A DNA stretch of 64,000 bases from Terriglobia bacterium (lineage in GTDB: Bacteria > Acidobacteriota > Terriglobia > Terriglobales > Acidobacteriaceae): NCBI GenBank assembly GCA_020072815.1, contig JAIQGE010000010.1, positions 86,093 to 150,092 on the forward strand, written 5' to 3'. Below, piece after piece: positions 23,307-33,326 of this stretch (within the stretch, counting starts at the first letter, position 1; each line of letters opens with the position of its first letter). The notes beneath the pieces are model-generated. The model had not been told where the DNA came from. It was given only the letters and a program-made list of their open reading frames with translations, and ran no database searches. The translations under genes and the position numbers were made by a program.

Positions 23307-23789
23307 ATGCCTCGTTTTGTACCCATTTTGCTGTTGGCGGTTCTGCTCGCAGGATGCAACCGCAACTCGACGGTCGGTCTGGTCGGCACCAAAGCCCCGG
23401 ATTTCACCATCAAAGACTCTGACCGCACGGTCTCTTTGCATGACTTTAAGGGCAAGACTGTTCTGCTGAATTTCTGGGCCACCAACTGCCCGCCATGCGT
23501 GGAAGAGATGCCTTCACTGGTCCGGCTGCAGAAACTGAAGGGCCCTGGGCTGGTGGTGCTGGCGGTGAGCACAGACCAGAGCGAGCAGGAGTACCACAGG
23601 TTCCTGCAGCGGTACAGCATTGACATCCTGACCGTCCGCGATGCCGCCAGAAAGAGCCCCGACCTTTACCTCACCACCGGCCAGCCGGAAACCTTTGTGA
23701 TTGACAGCTCGGGGATGGTGCGGCGCAAGTTCTGGGGACCGGTGGATTGGACCAGTAAAGAAGTCCTGGATTATTTGAGCAAGCTGTAA
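23307..23789 (+). CDS. Thioredoxin-like lipoprotein (TlpA/ResA type)
   Basis: 160 residues from ATG 23307; the longer frame would overlap the divergent gene. Signal with lipobox AVLLAGC (Cys17) anchors it to the membrane on the periplasmic side. The redox site is WATNCPPC (Cys61, Cys64), and the cis-proline region is GQPETFVIDSSG. Such proteins reduce disulfides during cytochrome c maturation or in oxidative protection. It has its own ribosome binding site (GAAGGTGTGAAG) and no evident operon partner. Confidence 0.9.
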   Translation: MPRFVPILLLAVLLAGCNRNSTVGLVGTKAPDFTIKDSDRTVSLHDFKGKTVLLNFWATNCPPCVEEMPSLVRLQKLKGPGLVVLAVSTDQSEQEYHRFLQRYSIDILTVRDAARKSPDLYLTTGQPETFVIDSSGMVRRKFWGPVDWTSKEVLDYLSKL

Positions 23790-23808
23790 TTCGGCGAGGC
23801 CAGGAAGC

Positions 23809-24672
23809 CTAGTCCGCCAAATAGCTGATCTCCATCCGGCGTATGCGCATACATGCGAATACCAGAATCGCCGCGCAGAGGCAAAGCAGTCCGATCACCG
23901 CGATCCACGCGGGGACGGGTTCAGCCACAATCGTGAACAAGGCCATCATGCCTTCTGGACGAAGCGTGACCGGACAAAGCTGTTTTAGATAGAACGCGAT
24001 ACTCAGCTTCTGCAATAGTGAAGGAAGAACAACGTGGAAAGTCTCCCACAGCAGAACAAACGCTCCCGGCAGGATGGGGTTCTTGAAGACCAGACTCAAA
24101 GCAAGAAACACTGCTCCATATCCCAGACAAGCCAGCAGGGTGACGCTCAAATAAGCCAGCAACTGACCGAGCCCTGGTCCGGAAAAGACATACGCACGTC
24201 CCGCGGCGGCGGAGTGAGCGTACAAGAAGGTGAAGCACAGCAGGATGGCGGTGCCAAAGATCAGGGCTGAAGAAATCAAGCCGGCTAAAAACTTGCCGGC
24301 CACCAGCAGTTCCCGGCGCATCGGCGAGAGGAAGTAATAGTGCAGGCTCTTCTCAACGATTTCTCCGCGGAAGAGCCAGCTAAACAGGCCCAGGCAGCCG
24401 AAGAAGATGCCAAAGCGGAGATAGTAAACCTGAAAGACAACGGAAAGAATTTCCGTGCTCTCATTGAGATCGGAGCTTCCTCCCAATGGCTCGCGGAGGA
24501 ACTGGATGGCAATGAAGAGCGCTGGGGCGAATGCCACCAGGTAGATCCAGATGCTGCGGCGCATCCACACGGCTTTCTTGAGTTCGATGCGGAGGATGGC
24601 GCCGAGCTGCGACCACCACAGTTGCCACGGAGCTTCACTGAACGACTTGGTCATGGTTGCGATGGAACTCAT
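23809..24672 (-). CDS. ABC-2 type permease, second exporter
   Basis: 287 residues with about six membrane helices (for example [58 protein letters not shown]). The [25 protein letters not shown] loop is typical of ABC-2 permeases. Its ATG overlaps the stop of its ATPase gene (ATGA). It is the last gene of a six-gene leftward operon led by an ECF sigma factor. The transported substrate is unknown. Confidence 0.88.
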   Translation of the reverse strand: MSSIATMTKSFSEAPWQLWWSQLGAILRIELKKAVWMRRSIWIYLVAFAPALFIAIQFLREPLGGSSDLNESTEILSVVFQVYYLRFGIFFGCLGLFSWLFRGEIVEKSLHYYFLSPMRRELLVAGKFLAGLISSALIFGTAILLCFTFLYAHSAAAGRAYVFSGPGLGQLLAYLSVTLLACLGYGAVFLALSLVFKNPILPGAFVLLWETFHVVLPSLLQKLSIAFYLKQLCPVTLRPEGMMALFTIVAEPVPAWIAVIGLLCLCAAILVFACMRIRRMEISYLAD

Positions 24673-25619
24673 ACCGTACCCCCTCCGCCGCCGATCAGGT
24701 ATTGATAGACGGAGTTGACGTCATCATCGGCTGGGGCCACAGCTTGCAACGAGATCTGCTCTTCCGCCACGATCTTGTTCAGCAGCAGGTAAAACTCGTC
24801 GGCATCGCGGGTGCGAATGAGCACGCCCTGGCCGTCACGGTTCAACTTGGCTTCCACCACGTGATCTTGCGAAAACAAACGCGAGGCCAGCAGATTGGGA
24901 GCGTCGCAGCGGACCAGAATCTGCATGGGATGTTCTTTCACCTCGCTGCGCACGCCGTGAATCTTGCCTTCGGCGACTACGTAGCCGTAACTCATCAGGA
25001 CGACCTGGTCGGAGATCTTGTCCACCTCGTGCAGGACGTGGCTGGAGAGGATGACGTGCATGCCTTCCTTGCCCAGCGTTTCAAAAAGCGCAATGGTTTC
25101 CGCGCGGGCCATAGGATCGAGGCCGTTGAGCGGTTCGTCCAGCACCAAGACTGTAGGGTGATGAGCAACGGACTGGCCCAGACGGATGCGCTGGCGCATG
25201 CCTTTGCTGTATCCGGCCACCCTGCGCAAGGCCGCCTCGCGCAGGCCGATGCGGTCAATGGCTTCCCAAGTCAACTGGTTCGCTTCCACACTGCTCAATC
25301 CGCGCAGCATGAGCGATTGGTAGATGAATTCGTAGCCGGTCACGCCTTTGGGAAAGGAATCAAACTGCGTGCAGTAGCCCACGTGGCGAAAGAATTCTTC
25401 CGGCTGGTCCGGTGTAAGCCCCAGCACGCTGATGCTGCCCTGCGTGGGACGCACCAGGCCGGTCATCAAGTTCATGAGCGTGGTCTTGCCGGACCCGTTT
25501 GGACCCACCAGGCTGGTCACCCCGGGAGGAAGCGACAGGTTCACGCGGTTCACGCCCAGAACTTCCCCGTAGAATTTCGAGACGTTATCAAAAACGATGG
25601 TGTTGTTGCCGGTGGTCAT
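24669..25619 (-). CDS. ABC transporter ATPase, second exporter
   Basis: 316 residues from ATG 25619, in ATGA overlap with the upstream permease gene. Walker [11 protein letters not shown]-loop region YCTQFDSF, signature [12 protein letters not shown], Walker [14 protein letters not shown] and the switch histidine in SSHVLHEV are all visible. A C-terminal 90-residue extension follows. It pairs with the permease at 23809-24672. The signature has K in place of the usual S/G, as in many ABC-2 ATPases. Confidence 0.95.
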   Translation of the reverse strand: MTTGNNTIVFDNVSKFYGEVLGVNRVNLSLPPGVTSLVGPNGSGKTTLMNLMTGLVRPTQGSISVLGLTPDQPEEFFRHVGYCTQFDSFPKGVTGYEFIYQSLMLRGLSSVEANQLTWEAIDRIGLREAALRRVAGYSKGMRQRIRLGQSVAHHPTVLVLDEPLNGLDPMARAETIALFETLGKEGMHVILSSHVLHEVDKISDQVVLMSYGYVVAEGKIHGVRSEVKEHPMQILVRCDAPNLLASRLFSQDHVVEAKLNRDGQGVLIRTRDADEFYLLLNKIVAEEQISLQAVAPADDDVNSVYQYLIGGGGGTV

Positions 25620-26503
25620 CCGCGTTCCACCTCGCGGGCCCTCAAGCGCAGGTTCAGCAGCCACAAGGACAAAAGGCAAACAGTGAGGAGTGATGCCCAG
25701 GCTGCCCACAAAGGAATAGCTTCGCTGCTGGTTTGCACGTGGTGGAGCGGAATGCGAAACAAACTGGCCCAGACCAGGGTAAGCATGTGCGGAAGATTGA
25801 AAAGTGATCCCCAGGTGGTCCGCAGGATGAGGTTCATAATGAAGCCAAAGGCCGGCAGTAAGAAAAACGTCCCGAACAACAGCAGGGTCGCGGCGATGCG
25901 CCAGCGCACCCATACGGCGATGGCCATGGCCAGCAGGGAGATCAAGGCAATCCAAAGCGCGCACGCGACAAAGATGGAGCCGGCCATCCACAGGTTCTGC
26001 CGTCCCCAACCGGCGCCGCGAAGCTCCGCCTCGATGGCGAACAGAATCAGGGCGGGAACCCAGGTAGTGAAAGACAGCAGTGCCGCCAGCACGGACACTT
26101 TGCCCAGCAGATATTCGGCGCGGGACAAGGGACGGCTCAGATACAGCTGGATGGAGTGGTTGGCAAAATCCTTGCTGATCATCCCAGGCGCTCCCCAGGC
26201 GGTAAGGATGAATGCCATCCAGCCTTCGAAGCCAAGAAAGCCCAGAAACCAGTTGCTGTTGATAGTGGCCGCCATGGTGTTGCCTGCGCGGATGTTCAAC
26301 AATGCCTGGACCGCCGAGCTATTCACTAAATAGATGTAGCCGAGGCCGATCAAAAACGGCACAAAACACACCACCGTGAACGCGGTGAACATGCGCGACT
26401 CAAACAGCCGGGAGAAGCCGTAGCGCGAAAGCACGGTAAAACGCGACCACCGCGGCGTCATCACGCCCTGGTACGCTTTGTAGGTTCGCTTATATACGGC
26501 CAT
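25616..26503 (-). CDS. ABC-2 type permease, first exporter
   Basis: 295 residues with about six helices ([63 protein letters not shown] and a C-terminal [16 protein letters not shown]). The [26 protein letters not shown] segment is the permease coupling loop. Its start lies 14 bases inside the upstream ATPase gene. Works with the 26490-27488 ATPase, or mixes with the second pair to give a four-part exporter. Confidence 0.88.
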   Translation of the reverse strand: MAVYKRTYKAYQGVMTPRWSRFTVLSRYGFSRLFESRMFTAFTVVCFVPFLIGLGYIYLVNSSAVQALLNIRAGNTMAATINSNWFLGFLGFEGWMAFILTAWGAPGMISKDFANHSIQLYLSRPLSRAEYLLGKVSVLAALLSFTTWVPALILFAIEAELRGAGWGRQNLWMAGSIFVACALWIALISLLAMAIAVWVRWRIAATLLLFGTFFLLPAFGFIMNLILRTTWGSLFNLPHMLTLVWASLFRIPLHHVQTSSEAIPLWAAWASLLTVCLLSLWLLNLRLRAREVERG

Positions 26504-27488
26504 TCGTATTCCCCATTACTGGTGGCGGTGGCGGCGGTGGTGACGGCGGTAAGGCCATGCTCCCGGTCATGGCTTTCAGGAAGATGTCCTCCAGAGAGTC
26601 GCGACGATAGTTCATACGCCGGATCTGCACCGAATGTTCCGTGGCTAGACGATAAAGCTGGCGGACTTCAATGTTTTCCGGCAGAACGATTTTCAGCCGC
26701 CCGCCTCCGAAGCTGGCGCACTCGCAGCCCAGGCCGCGGATGGAATCCAGAAAGCCGTTCTCCACGTTGACCTCAAGTTCCAGGAACTTGAGGTTGGCCC
26801 GGCGCTCTTCTTCCAGGTTGCACAGCGCGGCGATCTTTCCCTCTTTCAGGATGATCACCTGGTCGCAGCATTCCTCAATGTCGTGGAGCAGGTGAGAGGA
26901 AATCAGAACGCTGACTTCGCGGGTGTCGCGGATCTCGCGCACCAGTTGCAGCATGCGCTGGCGGGCCTCAGGATCCAGGCCGTTGGTGGGTTCGTCCAGC
27001 AGCAGCAGGCGCGGGCCGTGAGCGATGGCCTGGGCCAGCTTGGCCAGCTGCTTCATGCCCAATGAATATGTGCCGACTTTGCGGTAACGGGCTTCACCCA
27101 GGCCGACGTAAAAGAACGCTTCGTGGGCGCGCTCCATGGCTTCGCCCGGCGGCAGGCCGGAGAGTTCCGCCATGTAACGGACAAAGCGCACGCCGCTCAT
27201 GTCAGCGATGAACGCGTCGCTTTCCGGCATGTACCCGATGATAGAACGCAGTTCGCGCAGGTGGGTGCGCGTATCTTTCCCAAAAATACGCGCCGCTCCA
27301 GTGAGCGGCGTGTAGAAGCCGAGCAACGTATTGATCAAGGTTGATTTGCCCGATCCATTCGGGCCCAGCAGACCGATGCACTGCCCGGTGAGCGAGCCCG
27401 AAAGCCGGTCGAGAATGATCCGGCTGCCAAGCTGGACCTGCAAATTGTCGAGTTCAATGACTGGGGCCATTAGGGTCCTTGTAATCAT
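26490..27488 (-). CDS. ABC transporter ATPase, first exporter
   Basis: 332 residues. Walker [10 protein letters not shown], signature [13 protein letters not shown], Walker [14 protein letters not shown], and SSHLLHDI switch. The GYMPESDAF segment replaces the usual Q-loop. The C-terminus ends in a run of prolines then VMGNTNGRI. Its ATG overlaps the stop of the FecR-type gene (ATGA), so the exporter is translated together with the sigma/anti-sigma pair. Confidence 0.95.
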   Translation of the reverse strand: MITRTLMAPVIELDNLQVQLGSRIILDRLSGSLTGQCIGLLGPNGSGKSTLINTLLGFYTPLTGAARIFGKDTRTHLRELRSIIGYMPESDAFIADMSGVRFVRYMAELSGLPPGEAMERAHEAFFYVGLGEARYRKVGTYSLGMKQLAKLAQAIAHGPRLLLLDEPTNGLDPEARQRMLQLVREIRDTREVSVLISSHLLHDIEECCDQVIILKEGKIAALCNLEEERRANLKFLELEVNVENGFLDSIRGLGCECASFGGGRLKIVLPENIEVRQLYRLATEHSVQIRRMNYRRDSLEDIFLKAMTGSMALPPSPPPPPPPVMGNTNGRI

Positions 27489-30118
27489 TGGGAGCGCAAG
27501 TGCGCTCCCCCGGGTTGTGCCATTCGCATAAGCGTGGAAAGCGCCAGGGTGTTCAGGTCCAGCCCAAAGAAACGGCTGGCGCTGGCCACGCGGATGGAGT
27601 TCGGTTCTCCGTAGGCGCAGACGACGCTCGGTTTGGTTTCCGCCGCCAGTTGCTGCAGTGACTGCAACTGTGACGGCGAGAGCTGTTGCATGATCGGTCC
27701 CACGACGGGAGCCAGGTTCTGGTACACCAGCGCGGAAACATCAGCATGCTGGTCCTGCGGAAGCAGGCTGCGGAAGCTGCCGGAGCGCGCCAGCGAATTG
27801 CCGCTCTGCTTTACGGCTACGGCGTTCATGACCAGGGCGCGACTCGGACCCAAGATCATGTAGCCGTCCGTGAACGTGTAGTTGATTTCGCCGGACTTGG
27901 TTCCGTCCGTAAAGTGCAGCGCGTAGTATGTGAGCCCGTTGACAGAGGCTTGCTCCAGGCTGGCTTTCGCGTCCTGGTTCTTGATGTGGTCGTTGGCGTC
28001 AGCGACAAGCTGCTGAATCGTGGTTTGCAGACGGCCAGGGTTGTAGACCTCAACCACCACTTTCCACGCAGGCGTGGGGAGAAGCGGTCCATCGAGAGCA
28101 AAGGTGATTTCGCCACCCAGCGTTTCCGCGAGGTCCTGACGGAAGTTTATCTTCAGCTCCGCTTCGCCCTTCGCGATATGGGCTTTGGCTTCCGGATTGG
28201 AGTTGATCGCCGTATTGAAGACGTCGTCCAGCATTTGTGCAGGGCTCTTGGAGACGAACGCCGCGGCCGCGGCTGCGTCCTTGGAAACAAAATCCAGGCC
28301 ACCGATGGGCGCCGGCGCTGCCAGCCATGAAGCCAGCGCATGGCGTGGACCGGTGAAGGTCAGCTCCGCGCGGTTGGTCACCTGGCCGGCAATGTCTTTG
28401 CGCTCGGCGATAAGGTATTGCACGTCAGCCAAGCCGCTGCTCTGGAAATCACTCTTGTGTCTTTCGCTAACGTGATGAGCAGAAACATGGCCTGAAGCCA
28501 TGGCCTGCAAATTCGCGCCAAACAGCAACCCTGCGCCCTGCTGATAAGAAGCTGCCATCCGCTGGCCGAACGGTGTTGCGGCGAATCCGCCGCCTTGGCC
28601 GTGATTCAGAACGGCGTTGAGCTGCTGCAATGGAGCGATCTCCACCGCGGCGGCAACAAAGTCCGGACGCACCAGCAAGAAGAGCCCACGCCCGTCGCCC
28701 GGCGCCGTGGCTGACGCAATTTCCGTTTCGTCAAAAACCCGCACTGTGCCCCGCTTCTTTGGGTCTAGATGCTTGGCGGCTTCCTGTTCAATGAACTGCC
28801 GCAGTCCCGGCCGCTGCACCTGGGCGATCACTAGCGGTGGACCGCTGTGACCGTCATGCGACACGGAGAATACGATTTCATTGCCCAGGTATTGGCTCAG
28901 GTCGTGGATGTACTCAATGACTTCGTCATACTTGGGCGCACCCTTTTGCGATTGCGCCTCTTGCCACCAGTCGCGCAGCACCTGGCTTTCCTGCAACTCC
29001 TGCTGGAACAGTTTGTTGGCCTGGTCCACGGCGTCGCCCAGGTTGGGAATGCTGGCATAAAGAATCGTGCTACTGGGCAGCAAGGGGAGAAGATTGCTCT
29101 GATAACGAAGCTCAGGCATCTTCACCGCTTCCAATTTGCTTTCCAGATGCGCGAACTCAGCCAGCAAGGCCAGGTGCTTATCAAGATTCTGGCTCCAGGC
29201 AATTTCCTGCTTGACCGGGACGGAACCAACACTCGCGTTGGTGGACCGCTGATCGCCGGAATGCAAGACGCTGGTTACCCCGGCTTCGGCCACGCGGACT
29301 TCGCCTTCAATCACAGACACGCGCGAACCTTTGATGCCGCTGTTGACGGCGAAGACCGTACCTGTCACCGACACGCGGCAATCGGGCGCAGCCACGTAAA
29401 GATGGCCGGAACTGCGCTTGGCGGCCTGGACAATGATTTTGCCGCGGTCCAGCGCGATGGTCGTGTCTTTCCGGTGCATGGAGACGGCAAACTCCACGCG
29501 TTCATTCATCTCGACGACTGAGCCATCGCCTAAACGCAGCACGGCTTGGGAATCGCCGGCGGTGCGGACACGCTCGCCTTCCTGCAATTCGTCGCCGGGC
29601 TTGAGAGCCTGATCGTTGCCGCTGAAGCCTACGCGATAGAGCCCGCCGCTGAGTGATTCCACCCGCGCGCGCATCCCGGCGGGTGAAGCGAAGTAGCGGT
29701 CCTGGACAAAGTAAATAGAAATCCCGACGATCACGACGGCCGCGGCTGCCATGACCCAGCGGAAATGGCCTTGCGTCGCTTTGGGCAGTTCCTGCTTCCA
29801 AGGCAACGGCGCAGTGGACGCGCGTTGGCCGGTCTCGGCTTCGCGACGGCAGTCCACGCACTCGTGCAGATGATCTTCCACCAGCAGAGCGCGAGCCGGG
29901 GAAAGCTGGCCGCGGCGATATTGCGGCAGAAGCGTCCGGATGTCACCGCAGCCGCGGATGGATGCCACGTCCGCCGTGGACGCGGACGTCTCCTGGCTCA
30001 GTTGTTGCCAGACGCGGGCGCCCGCGGCGCGCAGCGCTTCATTTTCCGGCTGATCGGCTCGCAAGCCGGCAATGGCCTGTTCCAGGCTTTCTTTCGGATT
30101 CTTGTCTTGATGGTTCAT
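27485..30118 (-). CDS. Zinc-finger anti-sigma/FecR-type membrane protein with large periplasmic domain
   Basis: 877 residues. An N-terminal cytoplasmic part carries a zinc-finger anti-sigma motif HLHECVDC (His83, Cys87, Cys90). One membrane helix follows (about 121-137, [18 protein letters not shown]), then a FecR-like beta domain (about 150-300; [41 protein letters not shown]). A large C-terminal domain of about 530 residues is paralogous to the 30872-33127 product ([38 protein letters not shown]). Stop and start overlaps on both sides make it the sigma factor's likely partner, sensing the envelope and controlling the exporters. Confidence 0.82.
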   Translation of the reverse strand: MNHQDKNPKESLEQAIAGLRADQPENEALRAAGARVWQQLSQETSASTADVASIRGCGDIRTLLPQYRRGQLSPARALLVEDHLHECVDCRREAETGQRASTAPLPWKQELPKATQGHFRWVMAAAAVVIVGISIYFVQDRYFASPAGMRARVESLSGGLYRVGFSGNDQALKPGDELQEGERVRTAGDSQAVLRLGDGSVVEMNERVEFAVSMHRKDTTIALDRGKIIVQAAKRSSGHLYVAAPDCRVSVTGTVFAVNSGIKGSRVSVIEGEVRVAEAGVTSVLHSGDQRSTNASVGSVPVKQEIAWSQNLDKHLALLAEFAHLESKLEAVKMPELRYQSNLLPLLPSSTILYASIPNLGDAVDQANKLFQQELQESQVLRDWWQEAQSQKGAPKYDEVIEYIHDLSQYLGNEIVFSVSHDGHSGPPLVIAQVQRPGLRQFIEQEAAKHLDPKKRGTVRVFDETEIASATAPGDGRGLFLLVRPDFVAAAVEIAPLQQLNAVLNHGQGGGFAATPFGQRMAASYQQGAGLLFGANLQAMASGHVSAHHVSERHKSDFQSSGLADVQYLIAERKDIAGQVTNRAELTFTGPRHALASWLAAPAPIGGLDFVSKDAAAAAAFVSKSPAQMLDDVFNTAINSNPEAKAHIAKGEAELKINFRQDLAETLGGEITFALDGPLLPTPAWKVVVEVYNPGRLQTTIQQLVADANDHIKNQDAKASLEQASVNGLTYYALHFTDGTKSGEINYTFTDGYMILGPSRALVMNAVAVKQSGNSLARSGSFRSLLPQDQHADVSALVYQNLAPVVGPIMQQLSPSQLQSLQQLAAETKPSVVCAYGEPNSIRVASASRFFGLDLNTLALSTLMRMAQPGGAHLRSQ

Positions 30119-30663
30119 CGTCCACCCCTCGTCTGCGCTTTGAAATCTTTCTTGAGTTGAGTACGCGTACGATGCAACACCACGGCAACCACAGCCGGCG
30201 AGGTCTTCATCAATCCGGCGATTTCGCGGTTGCTGTAATCTTCAATGAATCGAAGCACAAACATCTCCGCCCAGCGCGGGTTCAAGCGCGCCAGGGCCTG
30301 CCGCAGCCAGTCTCGCAACTCCAGGTTGCGTCCCGCGGTAGCGGCAGACACCGTTTCCATCGGGTTGGGATCGTCGTCGAGCGGCAACGTTTGTGTTTCT
30401 TTTCTTTTTCGCAAAATATCCAGCGCCGCGTTCACCGCGGACCGCCGCAGGTAACCCGGCAGATTGTTGATGTCCGGCCATACGGTCTGGCGTACTAGGC
30501 GCAGGAACACGGTCTGCAGGGCGTCTTCGGCGTCGCCGGGATTGCCGGTAATGCGATAGGCCGCCTTGAAGACCAGGTCTTTGTGTTCGACAAACACCCG
30601 TTCCAGCTCCGGCGCGGGTTGTTCTCCGGCCAGGACCGCTGCGTTCATACTGGAGATTTGCAT
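30115..30663 (-). CDS. ECF-type RNA polymerase sigma factor
   Basis: 182 residues from ATG 30663 (a second ATG at 30648; the longer frame begins with TTG). Region 2 is visible as HKDLVFKAAYRITGNPGDAEDALQTVFLRLV, and region 4 as ARLNPRWAEMFVLRFIEDYSNREIAGLMKTSPAVVAVVLHRTR. It directs RNA polymerase to envelope or stress promoters and is probably held by the zinc-finger protein encoded next (ATGA overlap). It heads the six-gene operon. Confidence 0.93.
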   Translation of the reverse strand: MQISSMNAAVLAGEQPAPELERVFVEHKDLVFKAAYRITGNPGDAEDALQTVFLRLVRQTVWPDINNLPGYLRRSAVNAALDILRKRKETQTLPLDDDPNPMETVSAATAGRNLELRDWLRQALARLNPRWAEMFVLRFIEDYSNREIAGLMKTSPAVVAVVLHRTRTQLKKDFKAQTRGGR

Positions 30664-30816
30664 TGTGGCTTGCAATTGAGTCCGGTGCTCCTCTCATCCA
30701 TTACGACGAGGAGAAGGTCTGCTTTATTAACCGGGAGCCCGGAATTAATTCTCCGCTTTCCCGGTCTGAAAGTCATTACGCGCCGGTCCTGGGGAAAGTT
30801 CCCTGGAAGTATGGCG

Positions 30817-30836
30817 GGCCGCTCGGGCGAGCGGCC
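30817..30836. terminator. 8-bp hairpin after the pilin-domain protein gene
   Basis: GGCCGCTC-GGGC-GAGCGGCC is a perfect stem with a four-base loop, 36 bases past the stop at 30872 in the leftward direction and before the sigma operon. There is no T-run, so it is a weak or factor-assisted terminator, or an RNA-stabilising hairpin. Confidence 0.4.
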
Positions 30837-30871
30837 TATTGGACTGGAGCCCAGGCCGGGAATTTAGCCGA

Positions 30872-33127
30872 TCACTGCACCGGGGCCCAGGTCTGGCATT
30901 CCTCGGATGTAACCGGCGATTCCAGCGGAGGGCCGGATTGCGTTCGGACCATGCCGTCTTCGGTCGAACAGAAGCTCTTGCCTCCGGTATTGGGGTCCAC
31001 CGGAGTGGCGACCACGACATAGCCTTCACACAATGTTCTCGTACACGTGGCGCTAACGCTGTAGCGATAGCCATTCTTGGCGCACCATGTCCCGGAGGCG
31101 CAAGTGGCGGGAGCCAGCGTTCCGTTCAGCAAGCACGCTGCGCTTGCAGATTCGCCCTGGCAATCGCCGCTGGGGCCAGGCCCCAGAGTGGCCAAGTCCG
31201 GGGCGAAACCGCGGTTGGCGTAAGTGACGGAGTACGTCACCTGCGCAGTGTTGACGGTACGAACGGTGGCCGCCGCGGCAGCTTCGTTGGCCGCTATCCT
31301 CGACCGCATGAGATTGGGAATCGCCACGGCGGCGATCACCCCGATAGCGCCAACGCTGAACCCGCCGTTGTCATTGCTGGCCTGGCGAATGGCACTCTCT
31401 TCTCCGTAGAGTGCAGAAACGCTAGGCTTGCTCTCGATGGTTTGCGGCAGCAGTCGGGCCATTTCCGGCGCGAATTGCCGCATCATGGGCGCGATCAGCG
31501 GCCCAAGATTCTGATAGAACAACGCAGACGCTTCAAGCGGAGAACCCGCCGGCATGGCCGCGCGCAATTCCTTCGACTTACCCAGACCATCGCCACTGCG
31601 ATGGAGTTGCATCGCCTCCGTTAGCAGGCTGTGGCTGGGAGCCACCAGCAAATAGCCATCTACGATAGCGTATTCAATGTCCATGGTCTTTGGACCATTC
31701 GGGACGGAGAAAGAGTGATAGGTCGCGCCATCTTCCTGGTGGCTTTTGATCGGAAAATGAGCGGCGGTAGCCAGCAAGTCGAGCGTTTGCTGCAGGCCTT
31801 GAGGATCGCTGGTGCGGAGAATGACTTTCCACGACGGGTCCTGCATCGTCAGGCCGCCGACCTCAAGAACAAGCTCGCCGGTGAGCCTGGCGAGCAGCGC
31901 ATCGCGCAAGTTGATCTTGAAGGCTTCTTCCATCTGCCCTAGACCTGCCATGCTGTTGGATCCTGCGGCGCTGTCCAAGTCCTTAAGGTCATCAAAGATC
32001 TGGGCCGGATTCTTGAGCCTGATGGCCAGGACCAAAGGCGATTTGGCGGAGACAAAATCGAGGCCTCCCAGGTGCTCTGGCGAAGCCAGCCAGGAAGCTA
32101 CTCCGTGGCGCGGCCCAGAGAACGACAACTCACCACGGTTGGAAGGATGGCCGGGGACATTCTTCTGTTCCCAAATGAGGTATTTCGCGTCGCCGAACCC
32201 GGTGCTCTGCAGCATGGCCTGGGTCTGTTTGGTGGGCGGAACATTCTGGCGGATGATCGTGTGCAAGTCCGCTCCGGCCAGAAGTTCCGCTCCGCCGGCG
32301 TAGGCCTGGTTCAATCTCGTACCGAATGGCGTGGAAGCAAACCGTGCTCCACGAAGGTTGAGCAGTTTGTCTATCTTGCGCAACGTCGGGAGGTTGAACG
32401 CAACCACCACAAAATCCGGGCGCACCAGCACCACGGGGTCGTCCTTGGGACCGGAGGTCTTGGATTTGGCGGTGGCCAGGGTCACGGAGTCATAGATCGG
32501 CAAAGAAGGCTTGGCCTTCCCCGATATTTCTTTGTCCAGCTTCAACAAGAAAGCTTTGAGCCCTGGCTTCTTGATCTGGGCCAGCACCACGATGTCGGTG
32601 ACTGGAATATTGCCGCTGGCAGAAACAACAATTTCGTCGCCAAGGTATAGCGAGAGCTGATGGACCTTGTCCAGGGCGTCTTCCACTTGGGGCCCGGCCG
32701 CCGCCACCGAACCGTGCAGCCACCAGTCAGCTAAGACCGGATTGTCCTTTCTTTCCTGCTGGAAGATTTTCAGGGCCTGGTTCACGACGTCGCCGTAGTT
32801 GGGGAACGCGGCATAAAACACCGTTGTTTCCGGCAGGACCGGCAACAGGTTGCTTTGCGCGCGCGCCGCGGGCATTTTGAGCTCCTGCGAAAGCCGTATC
32901 TGCAAATGGCCCAACGCTTCCGTCAATCCGGGGTACTTGCTGAACTCTTGGAGGAGCGGATTCTCTTTAGTAGGACTGGTCGTGGTCTGCTGGTCGTCCG
33001 TCTTGTCCTGGATGGCAAATGCCGAGGCCGCAACCAGCGTCAAGGCGGCTACCGCGGCTAGATGCAAGAATCGCAAGGATAGAGATGAATTCTGCTGTGG
33101 CAGGCTGGAAACGCATCCGTGGCGCAT
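30872..33127 (-). CDS. Large secreted protein ending in an internal type IV pilin-like domain
   Basis: 751 residues with an N-terminal signal segment (LHLAAVAALTLVAASAFA). Residues about 85-580 are paralogous to the periplasmic domain of the 27485-30118 protein (QSNLLPVLPETTVFYAAFPN, GPRHGVASWLASP, VRPDFVVVAFNLPTL). At about residue 590 a pilin/pseudopilin signature follows: GVIAAVAIPNLMRSRIAANE, then TVRTVNTAQVTYSVTYANRGF and a Cys-rich beta end. Pilin domains normally start the protein after a prepilin peptidase site; here the hydrophobic helix is internal and the usual Glu5 is not apparent. It lies directly upstream of the sigma operon. Confidence 0.8.
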   Translation of the reverse strand: MRHGCVSSLPQQNSSLSLRFLHLAAVAALTLVAASAFAIQDKTDDQQTTTSPTKENPLLQEFSKYPGLTEALGHLQIRLSQELKMPAARAQSNLLPVLPETTVFYAAFPNYGDVVNQALKIFQQERKDNPVLADWWLHGSVAAAGPQVEDALDKVHQLSLYLGDEIVVSASGNIPVTDIVVLAQIKKPGLKAFLLKLDKEISGKAKPSLPIYDSVTLATAKSKTSGPKDDPVVLVRPDFVVVAFNLPTLRKIDKLLNLRGARFASTPFGTRLNQAYAGGAELLAGADLHTIIRQNVPPTKQTQAMLQSTGFGDAKYLIWEQKNVPGHPSNRGELSFSGPRHGVASWLASPEHLGGLDFVSAKSPLVLAIRLKNPAQIFDDLKDLDSAAGSNSMAGLGQMEEAFKINLRDALLARLTGELVLEVGGLTMQDPSWKVILRTSDPQGLQQTLDLLATAAHFPIKSHQEDGATYHSFSVPNGPKTMDIEYAIVDGYLLVAPSHSLLTEAMQLHRSGDGLGKSKELRAAMPAGSPLEASALFYQNLGPLIAPMMRQFAPEMARLLPQTIESKPSVSALYGEESAIRQASNDNGGFSVGAIGVIAAVAIPNLMRSRIAANEAAAAATVRTVNTAQVTYSVTYANRGFAPDLATLGPGPSGDCQGESASAACLLNGTLAPATCASGTWCAKNGYRYSVSATCTRTLCEGYVVVATPVDPNTGGKSFCSTEDGMVRTQSGPPLESPVTSEECQTWAPVQ

Positions 33128-33326
33128 TCTTTTCTCCCCTGAAGCCGAACCGGCAAGGACCAGCTTTCGCTATTCATCTCGCGGTTGGCCTAGCTATGAG
33201 CATCTTACCCGAAACCGGGAAGAGCCGGTTCTACCCTTGGAACATGTCCAACCAAGTAAAACTCGCCTTGTCAGCGAGCGAGCCGGGTTGCCAATTTCCA
33301 ATGCTCATTGCACAATTCTTCTACTC

